DNA of 64,000 bases from JAOUEA01 sp963797635 (GCA_963797635.1 CAWCPZ010000011.1:372001-436000); one strand, 5' to 3'; positions 1-8,770 are shown, counted from the stretch's first letter. The notes: generated by a model from the letters alone, not told the origin. A program made the numbers and translations.

Positions 1-170
1 CGCACAACCTGGGTCGCTCCTCCAACGAGTTCAAGAAGGGCCTCAAGGAGGGTGGGGAAGAGGCAGACGCCCCCGCCGCCCAGGCGACCCCGCCCCCCGC
101 TCAGCCGATCCCGCCCACGCAGTCCGTGGCCCCGACCGAGACCACGGATCAGCCCAAGCCCGAGGCTTAG
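1..170 (+). CDS. TatA/TatE-like twin-arginine translocase subunit, C-terminal end (partial)
   Basis: The reading frame is open from base 3 to a TAG at 168-170 and the gene begins outside the window. The first visible residues (LGRSSNEFKKGLKEG) match the end of the amphipathic helix of TatA proteins, where a Gly-Arg is followed by EFKKG. The remaining 40 residues are a Pro/Ala/Thr-rich tail, as is usual for TatA. TatA oligomers line the pore that exports folded proteins. The stop codon overlaps the nusB stop on the other strand by two bases, so the two genes converge with no spacer. The identification rests on a short stretch; another small membrane protein with a similar helix is possible. 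Confidence 0.6.
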   Translation, partial: HNLGRSSNEFKKGLKEGGEEADAPAAQATPPPAQPIPPTQSVAPTETTDQPKPEA

Positions 171-613
171 GCCCCGGCTGGACCCGGGTCCGGCACGTCG
201 ATCGGTTCGGCGCTCGCCCCGGTCCCGGTCTCCTGCGCGATCCGGCCCAGCACGCCGTTCACGAACGAGCGTGACTCCTCGGCCGACAGTTCCGAGGCCG
301 CTTCCACGGCTTCGCTGATCGCCACCGAAGGCGGCACGTCCCCCCGAAGCAACTCCTCCACCGCCACCCGCAGGATGGTTCGGTCCAGCGCCGTCATGCG
401 CGAGACCGTCCAACCCTGGGCATGCTCCTCCAGCAGCAGATCGATCTCGGGACCGTGCTCCCCCACCCCGTCCACCAGCTCCTCGGTGAACGCCGGGATC
501 GCACGATCGGCCTCACGCCAGCCCTTCAGCACGTCGGAGGGACCGCGATCGGTGATGTCGGCCTGGTACAGGACGTCGATCGCCAGGCGTCGCGCTTCGC
601 GCCTGGTGGTCAC
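167..613 (-). CDS. nusB: Transcription antitermination factor NusB
   Basis: The 148-residue product has the all-helical NusB fold signature: TRREARRLAIDVLYQAD at the N-terminus, then ALDRTILRVAVEELL and VAISEAVEAASELSAEES followed by FVNGVLGRIA. NusB binds boxA RNA with NusE (S10) and supports rRNA antitermination. Length is typical. The start is GTG, three bases after the efp stop, so it is probably cotranscribed and translationally coupled with efp. The last 20 residues are a Pro/Gly/Ala-rich tail without recognised function. Identification is secure. Confidence 0.95.
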   Translation of the reverse strand: MTTRREARRLAIDVLYQADITDRGPSDVLKGWREADRAIPAFTEELVDGVGEHGPEIDLLLEEHAQGWTVSRMTALDRTILRVAVEELLRGDVPPSVAISEAVEAASELSAEESRSFVNGVLGRIAQETGTGASAEPIDVPDPGPAGA

Positions 614-615
614 GC

Positions 616-1182
616 TCAGGCCTTCACGCGTTCGATGTACTCGCCCGAACGCGTGTCGACCTTGATCTTCTCGCCCTCTTCGACGAACAACGGCACGTTG
701 ACGACCACGCCGGTCTCCAGGGTGGCCGGCTTGAGGGAACCCGTGCGCGTGTCGCCTTTCACCCCGGGGTCGGTCTGGGTGATCGTGAGCACCAGCGATG
801 CAGGCAGGTCGACCGAGATCGGGACGCCGTCGTGCGTGGCGACCTGCGCCTCGGCCCCCTCCACCAGGAACTTCGACGCCTCGCCCATGAGGGTGCGCTG
901 CACGTGGATCTGGTCGTAGGTCTGCAGGTCCATGAACACGAACTCGTCGCCGTCGGGATACAGGTACTGGAACCCGCGACGCTCCACGATCGCCTGATCC
1001 ACCTTGACGCCGGCGTTGAACGTGCGCTCGATCACGGCACCGGTCTTCACGTTGCGCAGCTTCGTCCGCACGAACGCACCGCCCTTGCCGGGTTTCACGT
1101 GTTGGAACTCGATGATCTGGAACAGGGTGCCGTCCATGTCGATCGTCATGCCGTTCTTGAAGTCGTTGGTGGAAACGCTCAC
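616..1182 (-). CDS. efp: Translation elongation factor P
   Basis: At 188 residues this is a full-length three-domain EF-P. Domain I contains the loop HVKPGKGGAFVRTKLRN, whose Lys33 occupies the tip that in other bacteria is modified and reaches the peptidyl-transferase centre. The C-terminal OB domain ends in KIKVDTRSGEYIERVKA, the usual EF-P signature. EF-P relieves stalling at consecutive prolines. No EF-P modification gene (epmA, earP, ymfI type) is visible nearby. The start is GTG. A GGAG lies about 12 bases upstream, which is a rather long spacing. Confidence 0.96.
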   Translation of the reverse strand: MSVSTNDFKNGMTIDMDGTLFQIIEFQHVKPGKGGAFVRTKLRNVKTGAVIERTFNAGVKVDQAIVERRGFQYLYPDGDEFVFMDLQTYDQIHVQRTLMGEASKFLVEGAEAQVATHDGVPISVDLPASLVLTITQTDPGVKGDTRTGSLKPATLETGVVVNVPLFVEEGEKIKVDTRSGEYIERVKA

Positions 1183-1220
1183 GCGGGGGTTCAGCTCCTC
1201 GGTCGTCGGAACGGTGGTCG

Positions 1221-2270
1221 TTACAGCTCGATCAGATCTCGATTGGCGGTGCCGAGCACGCGGCCGCCGTCGTCGGTGACCTCCACCATATCCTCGATGC
1301 GCACCCCGCCGAGGCCCGGGATGTAGATCCCCGGTTCCACGGTGACCACGGCCCCCGCCGGCAACACGTGCGAGGCGAACTCGCGACCGAGCCGCGGCCC
1401 CTCGTGGATGTCCAGGCCGACGCCGTGTCCGAGCCCGTGCGTGAAGTACTGGCCGTAGCCGGCGTCCTCGATCACGGTGCGGGCCGCGACATCGACGGCC
1501 TGGCCGGTGACCCCGGCCGCGACGGCGTCGATACCGGCCTGCTGGGCCTGCTTCACGACGTCGTGCACCTTCTTGAGCTCGGTGGCGGGTTCGCCGAACG
1601 CCACGGTCCGCGTCATGTCGGCGTGATAGCCGCCGTACAGCGCGCCGAAATCCAGCTTGATGACGTCGCCTTCGTCGAGCAGGCGGTGTCCGGGCTCGTG
1701 GTGCGGCTCGGCGGCGTTCTCGCCGAAGGCCACGATCGACTCGAAGCTGAGGCCGTCGGCGCCGTCACGATGCAGCAGGTTCTCCAGCTCACGGGCCACG
1801 GCCAGCTCGGTCATGCCGATCGCGAGGGTCTCGAGGATGTCCTCGAACGCCTGGTCGGTGACCGCCTGGGCCCGGCGAAGGTTCTCGAGCTCCTCGTCGT
1901 CCTTCACCCACCGCAGCCGTTCCACCTCGTCACCCAGCGCCACGAGCTCCACGCCGGCGAGCTTGGCCGAGAGCTGTTCGTGCGTGCGCACGGTGACCTG
2001 ATGCGCCTCGAAGCCCAGCCGCTGGATGCCCATGGCCGCCAGCTGCGGTCCGAGCGCCTCGCCGAACCCGCCGAGGTAGGTGACGCGCTCGAGGTCGGGC
2101 ACCTCGTGGCGTGATTGCTCGGTGTAGCGGCCGTCCGTGAAGAAGACACCGGCCCCGCCGGCCACGAGCACCTGCCCGTTGGACCCGGTGAAGCCGGTGA
2201 GGTAGCGGACGTTCGTCAACCCGGTGACCAGGAACGCATCGACCGCGAGGTCGGGCAGTCGCCCGGCCAT
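1221..2270 (-). CDS. pepP: M24-family Xaa-Pro dipeptidase/aminopeptidase
   Basis: The 349-residue protein has an N-terminal creatinase-like domain (from about residue 10, VDAFLVTGLTNVRYLTGFTGSN) and a C-terminal pita-bread metallopeptidase domain. The dimetal ligands are visible in KLDFGALYGGYHADMTRTV (two Asp), HGLGHGVGLDIHEGP (His), VEPGIYIPG (Glu) and GVRIEDMV (Glu). It hydrolyses peptide bonds before proline. I chose the ATG at 2268-2270 because a GAGGAGG lies just upstream and the family begins there. An in-frame upstream extension would run deep into aroQ. In actinobacteria this gene regularly sits between aroQ and efp. Whether it acts on di- or oligopeptides (pepQ or pepP) is not decided. 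Confidence 0.92.
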   Translation of the reverse strand: MAGRLPDLAVDAFLVTGLTNVRYLTGFTGSNGQVLVAGGAGVFFTDGRYTEQSRHEVPDLERVTYLGGFGEALGPQLAAMGIQRLGFEAHQVTVRTHEQLSAKLAGVELVALGDEVERLRWVKDDEELENLRRAQAVTDQAFEDILETLAIGMTELAVARELENLLHRDGADGLSFESIVAFGENAAEPHHEPGHRLLDEGDVIKLDFGALYGGYHADMTRTVAFGEPATELKKVHDVVKQAQQAGIDAVAAGVTGQAVDVAARTVIEDAGYGQYFTHGLGHGVGLDIHEGPRLGREFASHVLPAGAVVTVEPGIYIPGLGGVRIEDMVEVTDDGGRVLGTANRDLIEL

Positions 2271-2281
2271 CGCGGTCCTCC

Positions 2282-2716
2282 TCAAGTGGTGATCCACGGC
2301 ATCGCCTCCAGTGCCAGATGATAGCCACCCGCTCCGAGGCCGGTGACGGTGGCCCGGCAGACCTCCGAGACCACCGAGTGGCGTCGGAACTCCTCGCGGG
2401 CGTAGATGTTGGACATGTGCACTTCCATCACCGGGAGCTCGCACGCCTCGACGGCGTCGCGCAGGGCGTAGGAATAGTGGGTCAATGCCCCCGGATTGAT
2501 CACGACCGCGTCCTGGCCTTCGGACGACGCCGCCAGGAGCCAGCCCACGAGCTCACCTTCGTGATCGGACTGGCGCCAGGCGACCTCGTGCCCCAGCTCG
2601 ACCCCACGTTCGGTGACCGACGCCATGATGTCCTCGAGGGTCTCGGACCCATAGGTCTGCGGATCGCGTCGGCCCAAGGCGCCGAGGTTCGGTCCGAACA
2701 GGTACAGCACCTTCAT
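2282..2716 (-). CDS. aroQ: Type II 3-dehydroquinate dehydratase
   Basis: The 144-residue product is a type II (dodecameric) dehydroquinase, step 3 of the shikimate pathway. GPNLGALGRRDPQTYG holds the catalytic Asn, Arg and Tyr in the order seen in the M. tuberculosis enzyme. NPGALTHYSYALRDA and EVHMSNIYAREEFRRHS supply the substrate-binding Asn and the catalytic His. The usual Asn before GPN is Phe here. The gene overlaps the end of aroB by four bases, indicating translational coupling in an aroC-aroK-aroB-aroQ operon. Confidence 0.94.
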   Translation of the reverse strand: MKVLYLFGPNLGALGRRDPQTYGSETLEDIMASVTERGVELGHEVAWRQSDHEGELVGWLLAASSEGQDAVVINPGALTHYSYALRDAVEACELPVMEVHMSNIYAREEFRRHSVVSEVCRATVTGLGAGGYHLALEAMPWITT

Positions 2717-3796
2717 CCGCCCATCGCCTCCAGTACCTCACGGACCTGCGCCTCGGGGACGTCGTCCACGACCACGGCGTCGCCGACATCGCGCAGCAAC
2801 ACGAAGCGGACACCGCCGTGATACTTCTTGTCCAATCGGAACGCCGCCAGGATGTCATCGACCGGCGGGAGCGACCCATCGGTCTCCAGTCCCAGGCTCG
2901 AGAGCAGCCGCACCGTGCGCGAGGCGAGGCCCGGCCGTGCGAGGCCGCGCAGCTCCGCGAGCCGCGCGGCGAACACCATCCCGATCGCGATCGCCTCCCC
3001 GTGCGAGCGGCCCGCCGAACGCCTCGAGCCGTTCGAGCGCATGGCCCAGGGTGTGGCCGTAGTTGAGGATCAGGCGGGCGCCCGTGTCGCGTTCGTCCTC
3101 GGCCACCGCCTGCGCTTTCACCCGGACGCATCCGGCGACGAGGGTCTCGAGGGCATCGAGCTCACGTGCGAGCACCGGGGCGGGATCGGTCTCCAGCTGG
3201 TCGAGCAGCGTCGTATCGAGCGTGAGCCCGTATTTCGCCACCTCCGCCAGCCCGGAGCGGAAGTCCCGATCGGGCAAGGTGGCCAGGGTCGAGACGTCGG
3301 CGAGCACGGCGCGGGGCTGCGCGAACGTCCCCACCAGGTTCTTGCCTTCGGGCAGGTTCACGGCCGTCTTCCCACCGATGGCGGCATCCACCTGCGCCAG
3401 GAGCGTCGTCGGCACCTGCACGAAGGGCATGCCCCGCATGTAGGTCGAGGCGACGAACCCCGACAGGTCGCCGACCGATCCGCCACCCAGGGCCACGACG
3501 AGGTCGTCCCGATGCGCCTCCTGGGTCGCCAGCTGGTGCAGCAGGACACGGTAGACGTCGAGCGACTTCGCCTCCTCGCCGGCCGGCACGGTCAGCATCG
3601 TGCACGACCACCCGCGATCGGCCAGCCCGGCGGCCAGGCGATCGAACCACCGGTCGGCCACGTCGCGATCGGCCACGACGAAGGCGCTCTCGGCCTTCGG
3701 GAACTCCGGAAGGTGCGAGGCCGCCTCGTCGATCACGCCCTGGCCCACGACCACGTCGTAGGCACGCCCGGGAACCGGGACGTTCACGCGGACCAA
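2713..3796 (-). CDS. aroB: 3-dehydroquinate synthase (apparent frameshift)
   Basis: This is step 2 of the shikimate pathway, an NAD- and zinc-dependent cyclase. The N-terminal part shows DDLVVALGGGSVGDLSGFVA (nucleotide binding), the VPTTLLAQVDAAIGGKTAVN stretch, GLAEVAKYG and NYGHTLGHALE (zinc His). The frame then changes near 3009-3016 and continues as SHGEAIAIGMVFAARLAEL, which holds the second zinc His. One extra G in a GGG run explains it. With that base removed the protein is 360 residues, the normal size. The start is TTG with GAGGAG five bases upstream, inside the last codons of aroK. As the gene is essential for aromatic synthesis, an assembly error is more likely than a pseudogene. 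Confidence 0.9.
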
Positions 3797-4281
3797 CGAA
3801 GCTCCTCGACGATCGCGTCGGCGACCTCACCGGGTTCCCCGCTGCCGTCCACCACGTGGGCGGCGAACTCCCGATAGAGCGGGCCGCGGGCCTCCAGCAG
3901 GCGCTCGAGGTCGCCGTCCTCGCGGATCAGGGGACGGTCGGCGCCGGGCCGCACGCGTTCGCGCAGCTGGTCGATCGGCACGTCCAGGTAGACCGCCGTG
4001 CCCGTGTTGCGCAGGGTGATGCGGTTCGCGGGCTCCAGCACGACGCCGCCGCCGCACGAGACCACGGCCGGGTCCGACGCGCTGGCCTTCACCAGCGCCG
4101 CCGCCTCCATGCCGCGGAAGGCGGCTTCGCCTTCGTCGGCGAAGATCTCCGACACCGGCTTGCCCTCATCCCGTTCGATCTCGGCGTCGAGATCGACGAA
4201 CGGTACGCCGAGCTTGCCGGCCAGCTCACGACCGACCACCGTCTTGCCGGCGCCGGGCATGCCCACCAGGTACACGATCAC
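3784..4281 (-). CDS. aroK: Shikimate kinase
   Basis: The 165-residue P-loop kinase phosphorylates shikimate with ATP. Walker A is GMPGAGKT (residues 7-14). The shikimate-binding Asp32 (FVDLDAEIE), Arg56 (AFRGME) and the glycine triplet of SCGGGVV are present, and the lid region has RPGADRPLI. The GTG start at 4281 overlaps the aroC stop as GTGA. The stop lies 13 bases inside aroB. An apparent AroC-AroK fusion frame in this region arises only from the frameshift in aroC. Confidence 0.95.
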   Translation of the reverse strand: MIVYLVGMPGAGKTVVGRELAGKLGVPFVDLDAEIERDEGKPVSEIFADEGEAAFRGMEAAALVKASASDPAVVSCGGGVVLEPANRITLRNTGTAVYLDVPIDQLRERVRPGADRPLIREDGDLERLLEARGPLYREFAAHVVDGSGEPGEVADAIVEELRWSA

Positions 4282-5448
4282 GACTTCGCCTCCACCGTCA
4301 GCCCGTCGAGGTACCGGCCCAGGTTGTCCGCCGTCTCGCCGAGCGAATCGCCTCCGAACTTCTCCAGCACCGCGTTCGCGAGTTCGAACGCCGACGACGG
4401 CCTCGCCCACGACCCCGCCCGCCGGGACCGCACACACGTCGGTGCGCTGCTTGATGGCCACCGCGGGCTCGCCGGTCGCCAGGTCCACGGTCCGCAGCGG
4501 CTTCGGGACGGTGGAGAACGGCTTCATGGCCGCTCGGACCCGGATCGGCTCCCCGGTGCTCATGCCGCCTTCGATGCCTCCCGCGCGCGCCGTGGCGCGC
4601 GTGAGCCGGCCGTGCGCGGGCACGATCTCGTCGTGCGCCTTCGATCCCGGCTTCGCAGCCGTGGCGAACCCGTCTCCGACCTCCACGCCCTTCACCGACT
4701 GGATGCTCATCAGCGCCAGGGCCAGACGCGCGTCCAGCTTGCGGTCGTAGTGCACGTAGGAGCCCAAGCCCGGCGGTGCGCCGTAGGCCAACACCTCGAA
4801 GACCCCGCCGATCGTGTCGCGGTCCTTCCGCAGGCGGTCGATCTCGGCCACCATCTGCTTGGAGGCCTCAGGATCGAAGCATCGCACCGGCGACCGGTCG
4901 ATCGCGGCGAGATCGTCGGGCGTCGGCAGTTGCCGGCGTTTCGAGATCTTCACCGTGCCGATCTGCACGACATGGGAGAGCAACGCCACGTTGAGCTCAC
5001 CCAGGAACGCTCGGCAGAACGCGCCCACCGTGACCCTGGCGGCGGTCTCGCGCGCGCTGGCGCGCTCCAGCACGTTTCGCACGTCGTCGAACCCGTACTT
5101 CTGCGACCCCACCAGGTCGGCATGGCCGGGACGGGGGCGAGTGAGGCGCTTGGCCGGGTCCATCTCGCCTTCGACCCCCATCAGCTCGGCGTACTTCTGC
5201 TCGAACTCCAGGTTGGGGATCGTGACCGCGATCGGCGACCCCATGGTCCGGCCGTGCCGCACGCCCGTCAGGATCTCGAACCGGTCGGACTCGAACTTCT
5301 GACGACCTCCGCGGCCGTGGCCCTGGCGCCGCCGGGCCAATTGGTGCGCCAGTTCCTCCGTGCTCACCGGCACGCCCGCCGGCAAGCCCTCCAGCACGGC
5401 AACGAGCGCCTTCCCGTGCGATTCCCCGGCCGTGAGCATGCGCAGCAT
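4278..5448 (-). CDS. aroC: Chorismate synthase (apparent frameshift)
   Basis: This is the last step to chorismate and uses reduced FMN. MLRMLTAGESHGKAL is the family's N-terminal signature, followed by RRQGHGRGGRQKFESD, GMSTGEPIRVRAAMKP and DLATGEPAVAIKQRTDVCAV. The frame is lost near 4391-4398. Removing one base of a short G run restores FELANAVLEKFGGDSL and the rest of the protein, giving about 389 residues. I start at the ATG at 5446-5448, where chorismate synthases normally begin. A TATGAT box ends seven bases upstream, suggesting a leaderless mRNA. A GTG two codons earlier is the alternative. Confidence 0.91.
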
Positions 5449-5454
5449 CCGCAC

Positions 5455-5460
5455 ATCATA
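5455..5460 (-). promoter_or_regulatory. Putative -10 box (TATGAT) for leaderless aroC
   Basis: Read on the minus strand, TATGAT ends at 5455 and the aroC ATG follows at 5448. This TANNNT plus six- or seven-base spacing is the arrangement seen for leaderless transcripts in actinobacteria. No good -35 hexamer is visible, since that region is occupied by the terminator hairpin of the pilus genes. The function is inferred. Confidence 0.4.
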
Positions 5461-5468
5461 GGGATGGT

Positions 5469-5499
5469 GCGGGGGCGGCCCCGTGGGAGCCGCCCCCGC
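5469..5499 (-). terminator. Hairpin terminator after the pilMNO operon
   Basis: An 11-bp perfect GC stem (GCGGGGGCGGC against GCCGCCCCCGC) encloses a nine-base loop. It lies just downstream of the PilP-like gene and just upstream of aroC. There is no U-tract, as is common in GC-rich actinobacteria. It separates the pilus operon from the aro operon. Confidence 0.6.
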
Positions 5500-5552
5500 G
5501 ACCGGCGACCGCTCCCCCCGTGGGCGGACCGCCGGGACCGCTCGCGACCCCG

Positions 5553-6151
5553 CTACTTGGTGGAGTTCGCGCAGAGGGTGAAAGGCTCGTCGCCGTACAG
5601 GAACGTGGCGCAGTCGCCGTTGATCGACTGCAGCTCGAACGACCCACCACCGAACGTGTCACCGATGCCGACGTTGTAGACCGTGCCGTCCACCTCGAAC
5701 TGGGCCCGGGTGCCCTGCTTGAAGGTGTCGAGCAGCACCACCGTCTTGCCACCGAGCACGATGCTGGAGTTCCCGCCCGGCGTGGACGGTGGGGTCGTCG
5801 TCGGGGTGGTCGAACCCGACTGCGAAGGGCTGGTCGTGACGCTGCCGCTCGGCGGAGACCGTGCTGCCGGTGTCCGTCGGGGCCACTGGCGACAGGGCCG
5901 GCGGGATCGAGAACGGATCGCGACCGGTGAAGACCGGCTGCGGGCTGATCCCGTTCGAGGGCGAGACCGTCGGGGTTTCGCTCGCCGCCACCGCCGCCAC
6001 CGGGCGCGGTGGTGATCGGGGGCAAGGTCGGGATCGCGCCGTCGTCGCCGCCGCCGGACAGGTTGTTGAACAGGAAGAAGGCCACGAGCAGGAATCCGAG
6101 GATCCCTCCCCCGATCATCAACGTCCGGCGATCACGTGGGGTCAACGGCAT
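5553..6151 (-). CDS. PilP-like type IV pilus accessory protein (two apparent frameshifts)
   Basis: After correction of two single-base insertions (near 5850 and 6000) the product is about 198 residues. It has a short cytoplasmic N-terminus (MPLTPRDRRTLMIGGG), one membrane helix (ILGFLLVAFFLFNN), a Gly/Thr/Ser/Pro-rich linker containing VFTGRDPFSIPP, and a C-terminal beta domain with LGGKTVVLLDTFKQGT, YNVGIGDTFGGGSFELQSI and CATFLYGDEPFTLC. Linker, F-x-RDPF motif and small beta domain resemble PilP, which bridges the PilNO inner-membrane complex to outer parts. Position after PilM, N and O supports this. Direct family membership is inferred. Confidence 0.6.
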
Positions 6152-6155
6152 GGGA

Positions 6156-6788
6156 TCAACCCCCCTCCACCGGAGCTTCGCCGGCGCTGGTCGGTCCAGG
6201 CTCCGAGCCGGTGCCCGCGCTGACGTCGCTCGTGTACAGGACCACCGATGCGGTCATCTGCAGCTGGCCGGTGGTCGTCGTCGTCGTGGTGGTGGTGGCC
6301 TCGCCCCCGGTTCCCGGAGCGATGGCGACGTTCAGCACCTTGGTGGCGCGCGGCAGCGTCTCGAGGCTGTACAGGAACTCGGTCAGGCTGAAGTAGGTCC
6401 CCGAGGCCGTGATCGCGAGCGGCGCGACCGACAACCCCGTCAGGGGGTCGAGCGTCGGCGTGCCGGGGGTCAAGGTCGTCAGCCCAACCGACGACTGCGC
6501 CGCGGCGTTCTTGATCAGCAGCAGGTAGCCCGATTGATCCAACGTCGGCGGGATCTGTTCCTCGACCTCCTGGATCGTCGCCTTGTACTCGGGCGCGTTG
6601 AGTTCGGCTTGCTCGAGGGCGGCCAGCTGGGACTCCAGGGTGGAGGTCTCCGCCTCCGCCGCCGCAAGGTCCTCCCGGGCACCCGAGACCTGGCTCATCT
6701 TCGGCAGGACCAGGAAGAAGATGAGCAGGATCACGAGGGCGGCGAAGATCGCCCCGGCCACCAGCGGACCGCGCCTACCCTTGAACAT
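6156..6788 (-). CDS. pilO: Type IV pilus inner-membrane platform protein PilO
   Basis: The 210-residue protein has a short cytoplasmic N-terminus, one membrane helix (VAGAIFAALVILLIFFLVLP), a coiled coil rich in Ala/Glu (REDLAAAEAETSTLESQLAA), then a ferredoxin-like domain with TPTLDPLTGLSVAPL and YFSLTEFLYSLETLPR. The order helix, coiled coil, ferredoxin-like fold is that of PilO, which dimerises with PilN. I start at the ATG at 6788, where a GGGAAGG lies upstream. A longer in-frame start would lie within pilN. A run of nine threonines precedes the last strand. Confidence 0.85.
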   Translation of the reverse strand: MFKGRRGPLVAGAIFAALVILLIFFLVLPKMSQVSGAREDLAAAEAETSTLESQLAALEQAELNAPEYKATIQEVEEQIPPTLDQSGYLLLIKNAAAQSSVGLTTLTPGTPTLDPLTGLSVAPLAITASGTYFSLTEFLYSLETLPRATKVLNVAIAPGTGGEATTTTTTTTTGQLQMTASVVLYTSDVSAGTGSEPGPTSAGEAPVEGG

Positions 6789-7396
6789 CGGCGCCCTTCC
6801 CACGGGGGGTGACGACCTCGTCGGTGAGGTCGACGGCGTACGAGTAGATCCAGCCACCGGTCGTCCGAGTCGGCGCCGATCGTGTTGATGAAGGGGTTCA
6901 CCCAGCCATTCACGGACTCGAGGCGCGTGAGGAACGTGGCCAGGGTGTCGATGCTCACGGCCTTCCCCCCGCCGGTGATGCTCCCGACCAGGCCGGTGGG
7001 CGTGGTGCCTTCAACCGCCGCCGCGGGGTCGGTGATCTGGAGCGACAGGGTGTCGAGGTAGGCGTCGGACGGGATCACCCGCGACGTGTCCATCAGGAGC
7101 GCGGAGAACGACACCTCACCCGCATACGCGAGCGAGAGCTTCTGTTCCTGCGCTGCGGCCTCGGCCTGGAGGGCGGCGTACTTCTGCTTCGAGGCGATCT
7201 GGGCGTTGATCGATTCGTTCGTCTGGTTCCGGTCCTCGATGTCGGCGTTCACGCTGCTCAGGGTGTTGACCTGCAGGAGGTAGAACCCGATCACCAACAC
7301 CACGATCACGGTGCCGATCGCCGCGACCAACAACGTCAGCCGTCGCCACTTCTGCGCTTCGAGGATATCCGGGGGAAGGAGGTTGACCTGACTCAC
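6775..7396 (-). CDS. pilN: Type IV pilus inner-membrane platform protein PilN (apparent frameshift)
   Basis: The N-terminal VNLLPPDI motif (residues 4-11) is the conserved PilN segment that binds the groove of PilM. A membrane helix (LLVAAIGTVIVVLVIGFYLL) and a coiled coil follow, then a ferredoxin-like domain ending at NPFINTIGADS. There the frame changes near 6868-6875. Removing one G restores TTGGWIYSYAVDLTDEVVTP, a typical PilN last strand, and a stop at 6775. The corrected length is 206 residues. The GTG start overlaps the pilM stop (GTGA). The end overlaps the pilO start by 14 bases. Confidence 0.86.
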
Positions 7397-8476
7397 GAAA
7401 CCCTCCCGGGGATCGCGAGGCCGATCGCGACCGCCAGCAGCGGCTCAGCCTCGGTGAGTGCCTCCGGCGACAGCGACAGTTGCGACCGCGCGCGCTGGAA
7501 GACCTGGCCGGGATCCACCTGGACCGGGATGCGTTGACGGAGCAGATCGAGGAATCCGTCGAGCTTGGATCCCCCGCCGGTGATGAGGACGCGCGCGATC
7601 CGCGCCCCTTGCGACTGCGCCGTATAGAACTCCAGGGAGGAACGGATCTCGTCCACGAAGCTCGAGGCTCGTTGCATCGCAAGTTCGCGCACGCGATCGG
7701 CGGCGGGGATCTCGATGCGCTCACCGTCGGCGTCCTCGGGCTGCTCGATCTCCTCGCCGCGCTTCAGACGCTCCGCCAGCGTCGTCCTCGATCCCCAGCC
7801 CCCGGGCGATCGCCAGCGTGATGTCGCGGCCACCCGACGGCAGGATGCGCACGAACCTCGTGGTCCCTCCCGCGTGCACCACGATGTTGGTGACGTGGGC
7901 GCCGACGTCGATGACGGCTTCATCGCCCTCGTCTTCGAGGTCCATGCCCACGCCGGTGGTGCCGACCGAGCGCACCATGGCGAACGGCACCAGGTCGAGA
8001 CCCAGGGGTTCGAGCTTGGCGCTGGTGGCGCACGCCACGAGCATGTCGACCATGCCGCGCTGCGCGGCGACCAGCAGCATCCGCAGCATCCTGCGGTCTT
8101 CCTGCTCGAACTCACCGATCGGGTCGTAGTCGAGGACGGCCTCGTCGACGGCCATCGGGATGAACTCCTGCACCTGGAACCCGAGCGAGGCCCGCAGTTC
8201 CTTCTCGGGCAGGTACGGCAGGGCGATCTCGCGCACCACGACGCGTTGGTTCCCGACGCCCAGGTAGACACGTTTGGACTTGAAGCCTCCACGCTGCCAG
8301 AGCTCGCGGAGCGCTTCGGCGACCAGCTCGGGTTCGCGGACCTCGCCGTTCTCGACGGCCCCGGCGGGCAGCGGCACCTGGGCGGCGTGGACCACCGACG
8401 GCGGGTCGCCGCCGGTGACCTCCACGGCTCGCACCGCGGTGGATCCGATGTCGAGCCCGATCCGACCCTTCGCCAC
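7393..8476 (-). CDS. pilM: Type IV pilus actin-like ATPase PilM (apparent frameshift)
   Basis: PilM is a cytoplasmic FtsA/actin-like protein that anchors the PilNO complex. GLDIGSTAVRAVEVTGG (phosphate 1), VIDVGAHVTNIVVHAGG (phosphate 2) and VLITGGGSKLDGFLDLL (adenosine motif) are present. The frame breaks near 7785-7800, between GLGIEDD and TLAERLKRGEE. One extra base explains it, giving a 360-residue protein of normal size. The GTG start shares its first base with the last base of the upstream regulator stop (TAGTG), so the two are coupled. Confidence 0.88.
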
Positions 8477-8742
8477 TAGCCTTCCTCCACACGGACGGAG
8501 CGGTCCTGGAGGAACCGCTCGAGATCCGCCTCACGGATGCGGTAGTTCTTGCCCACGCGCACCGCGCCCAGCTCACCGCTCTTGATCAACCGGTAGACCG
8601 TCATGTTGGACACGCGCATGGCAGCGGCCACCTCCGAGACGGTGAGCAGGGCCCCCGTCACGAACGGCTGCGCTTCGCCCGTCGCGTTCTCCCTCTTCCG
8701 TGTTCCGTGGTCGTGTTGGTGATGTTGTTCCGTGTGGCACAT
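8476..8742 (-). CDS. MerR/excisionase-type (BldC-like) DNA-binding protein
   Basis: The 88-residue product has one recognisable domain at residues 33-83: LLTVSEVAAAMRVSNMTVYR (helix-turn-helix) followed by LIKSGELGAVRVGKNYRIRE (wing). This is the excisionase/BldC type of winged helix. It lacks a dimerisation coil, so it may bind DNA as a head-to-tail array. The His-rich first 30 residues look non-domain and no good ribosome site precedes the ATG at 8742. The true start could be an internal GTG, giving about 61 residues. It is the first gene of the pilM operon and three 9-bp direct repeats lie across its start, suggesting autoregulation. Confidence 0.75.
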   Translation of the reverse strand: MCHTEQHHQHDHGTRKRENATGEAQPFVTGALLTVSEVAAAMRVSNMTVYRLIKSGELGAVRVGKNYRIREADLERFLQDRSVRVEEG

Positions 8743-8770
8743 GCGTCACATGAGGCACATGTGTCACACC
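8738..8770. repeat. Tandem 9-bp direct repeats, putative operator
   Basis: CACATG occurs at 8738, 8747 and 8756, exactly nine bases apart, and a degenerate fourth copy (CACACC) starts at 8765. The array covers the start codon and upstream region of the BldC-like gene. BldC of Streptomyces is known to bind direct repeats head to tail, so this could be its own operator. The DNA is seen; the binding is inferred. Confidence 0.45.

Noticed and set aside
2271..2444. N-terminal extension of the Xaa-Pro peptidase
   Set aside because: It overlaps aroQ by more than 160 bases, while the internal ATG at 2270 has an excellent GAGGAGG site and matches the family start.
3784..5454. A single long frame reading as chorismate synthase fused to shikimate kinase
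   Set aside because: The junction is out-of-frame aroC sequence. Removing one base restores the normal aroC C-terminus and a GTGA overlap with a separate aroK.
3856..5679. Several plus-strand open frames of 300-640 codons opposite aro, pilM, alaS, relA and aspS
   Set aside because: They are His/Arg/Gly/Asp-rich shadows of minus-strand genes without recognisable motifs or ribosome sites.
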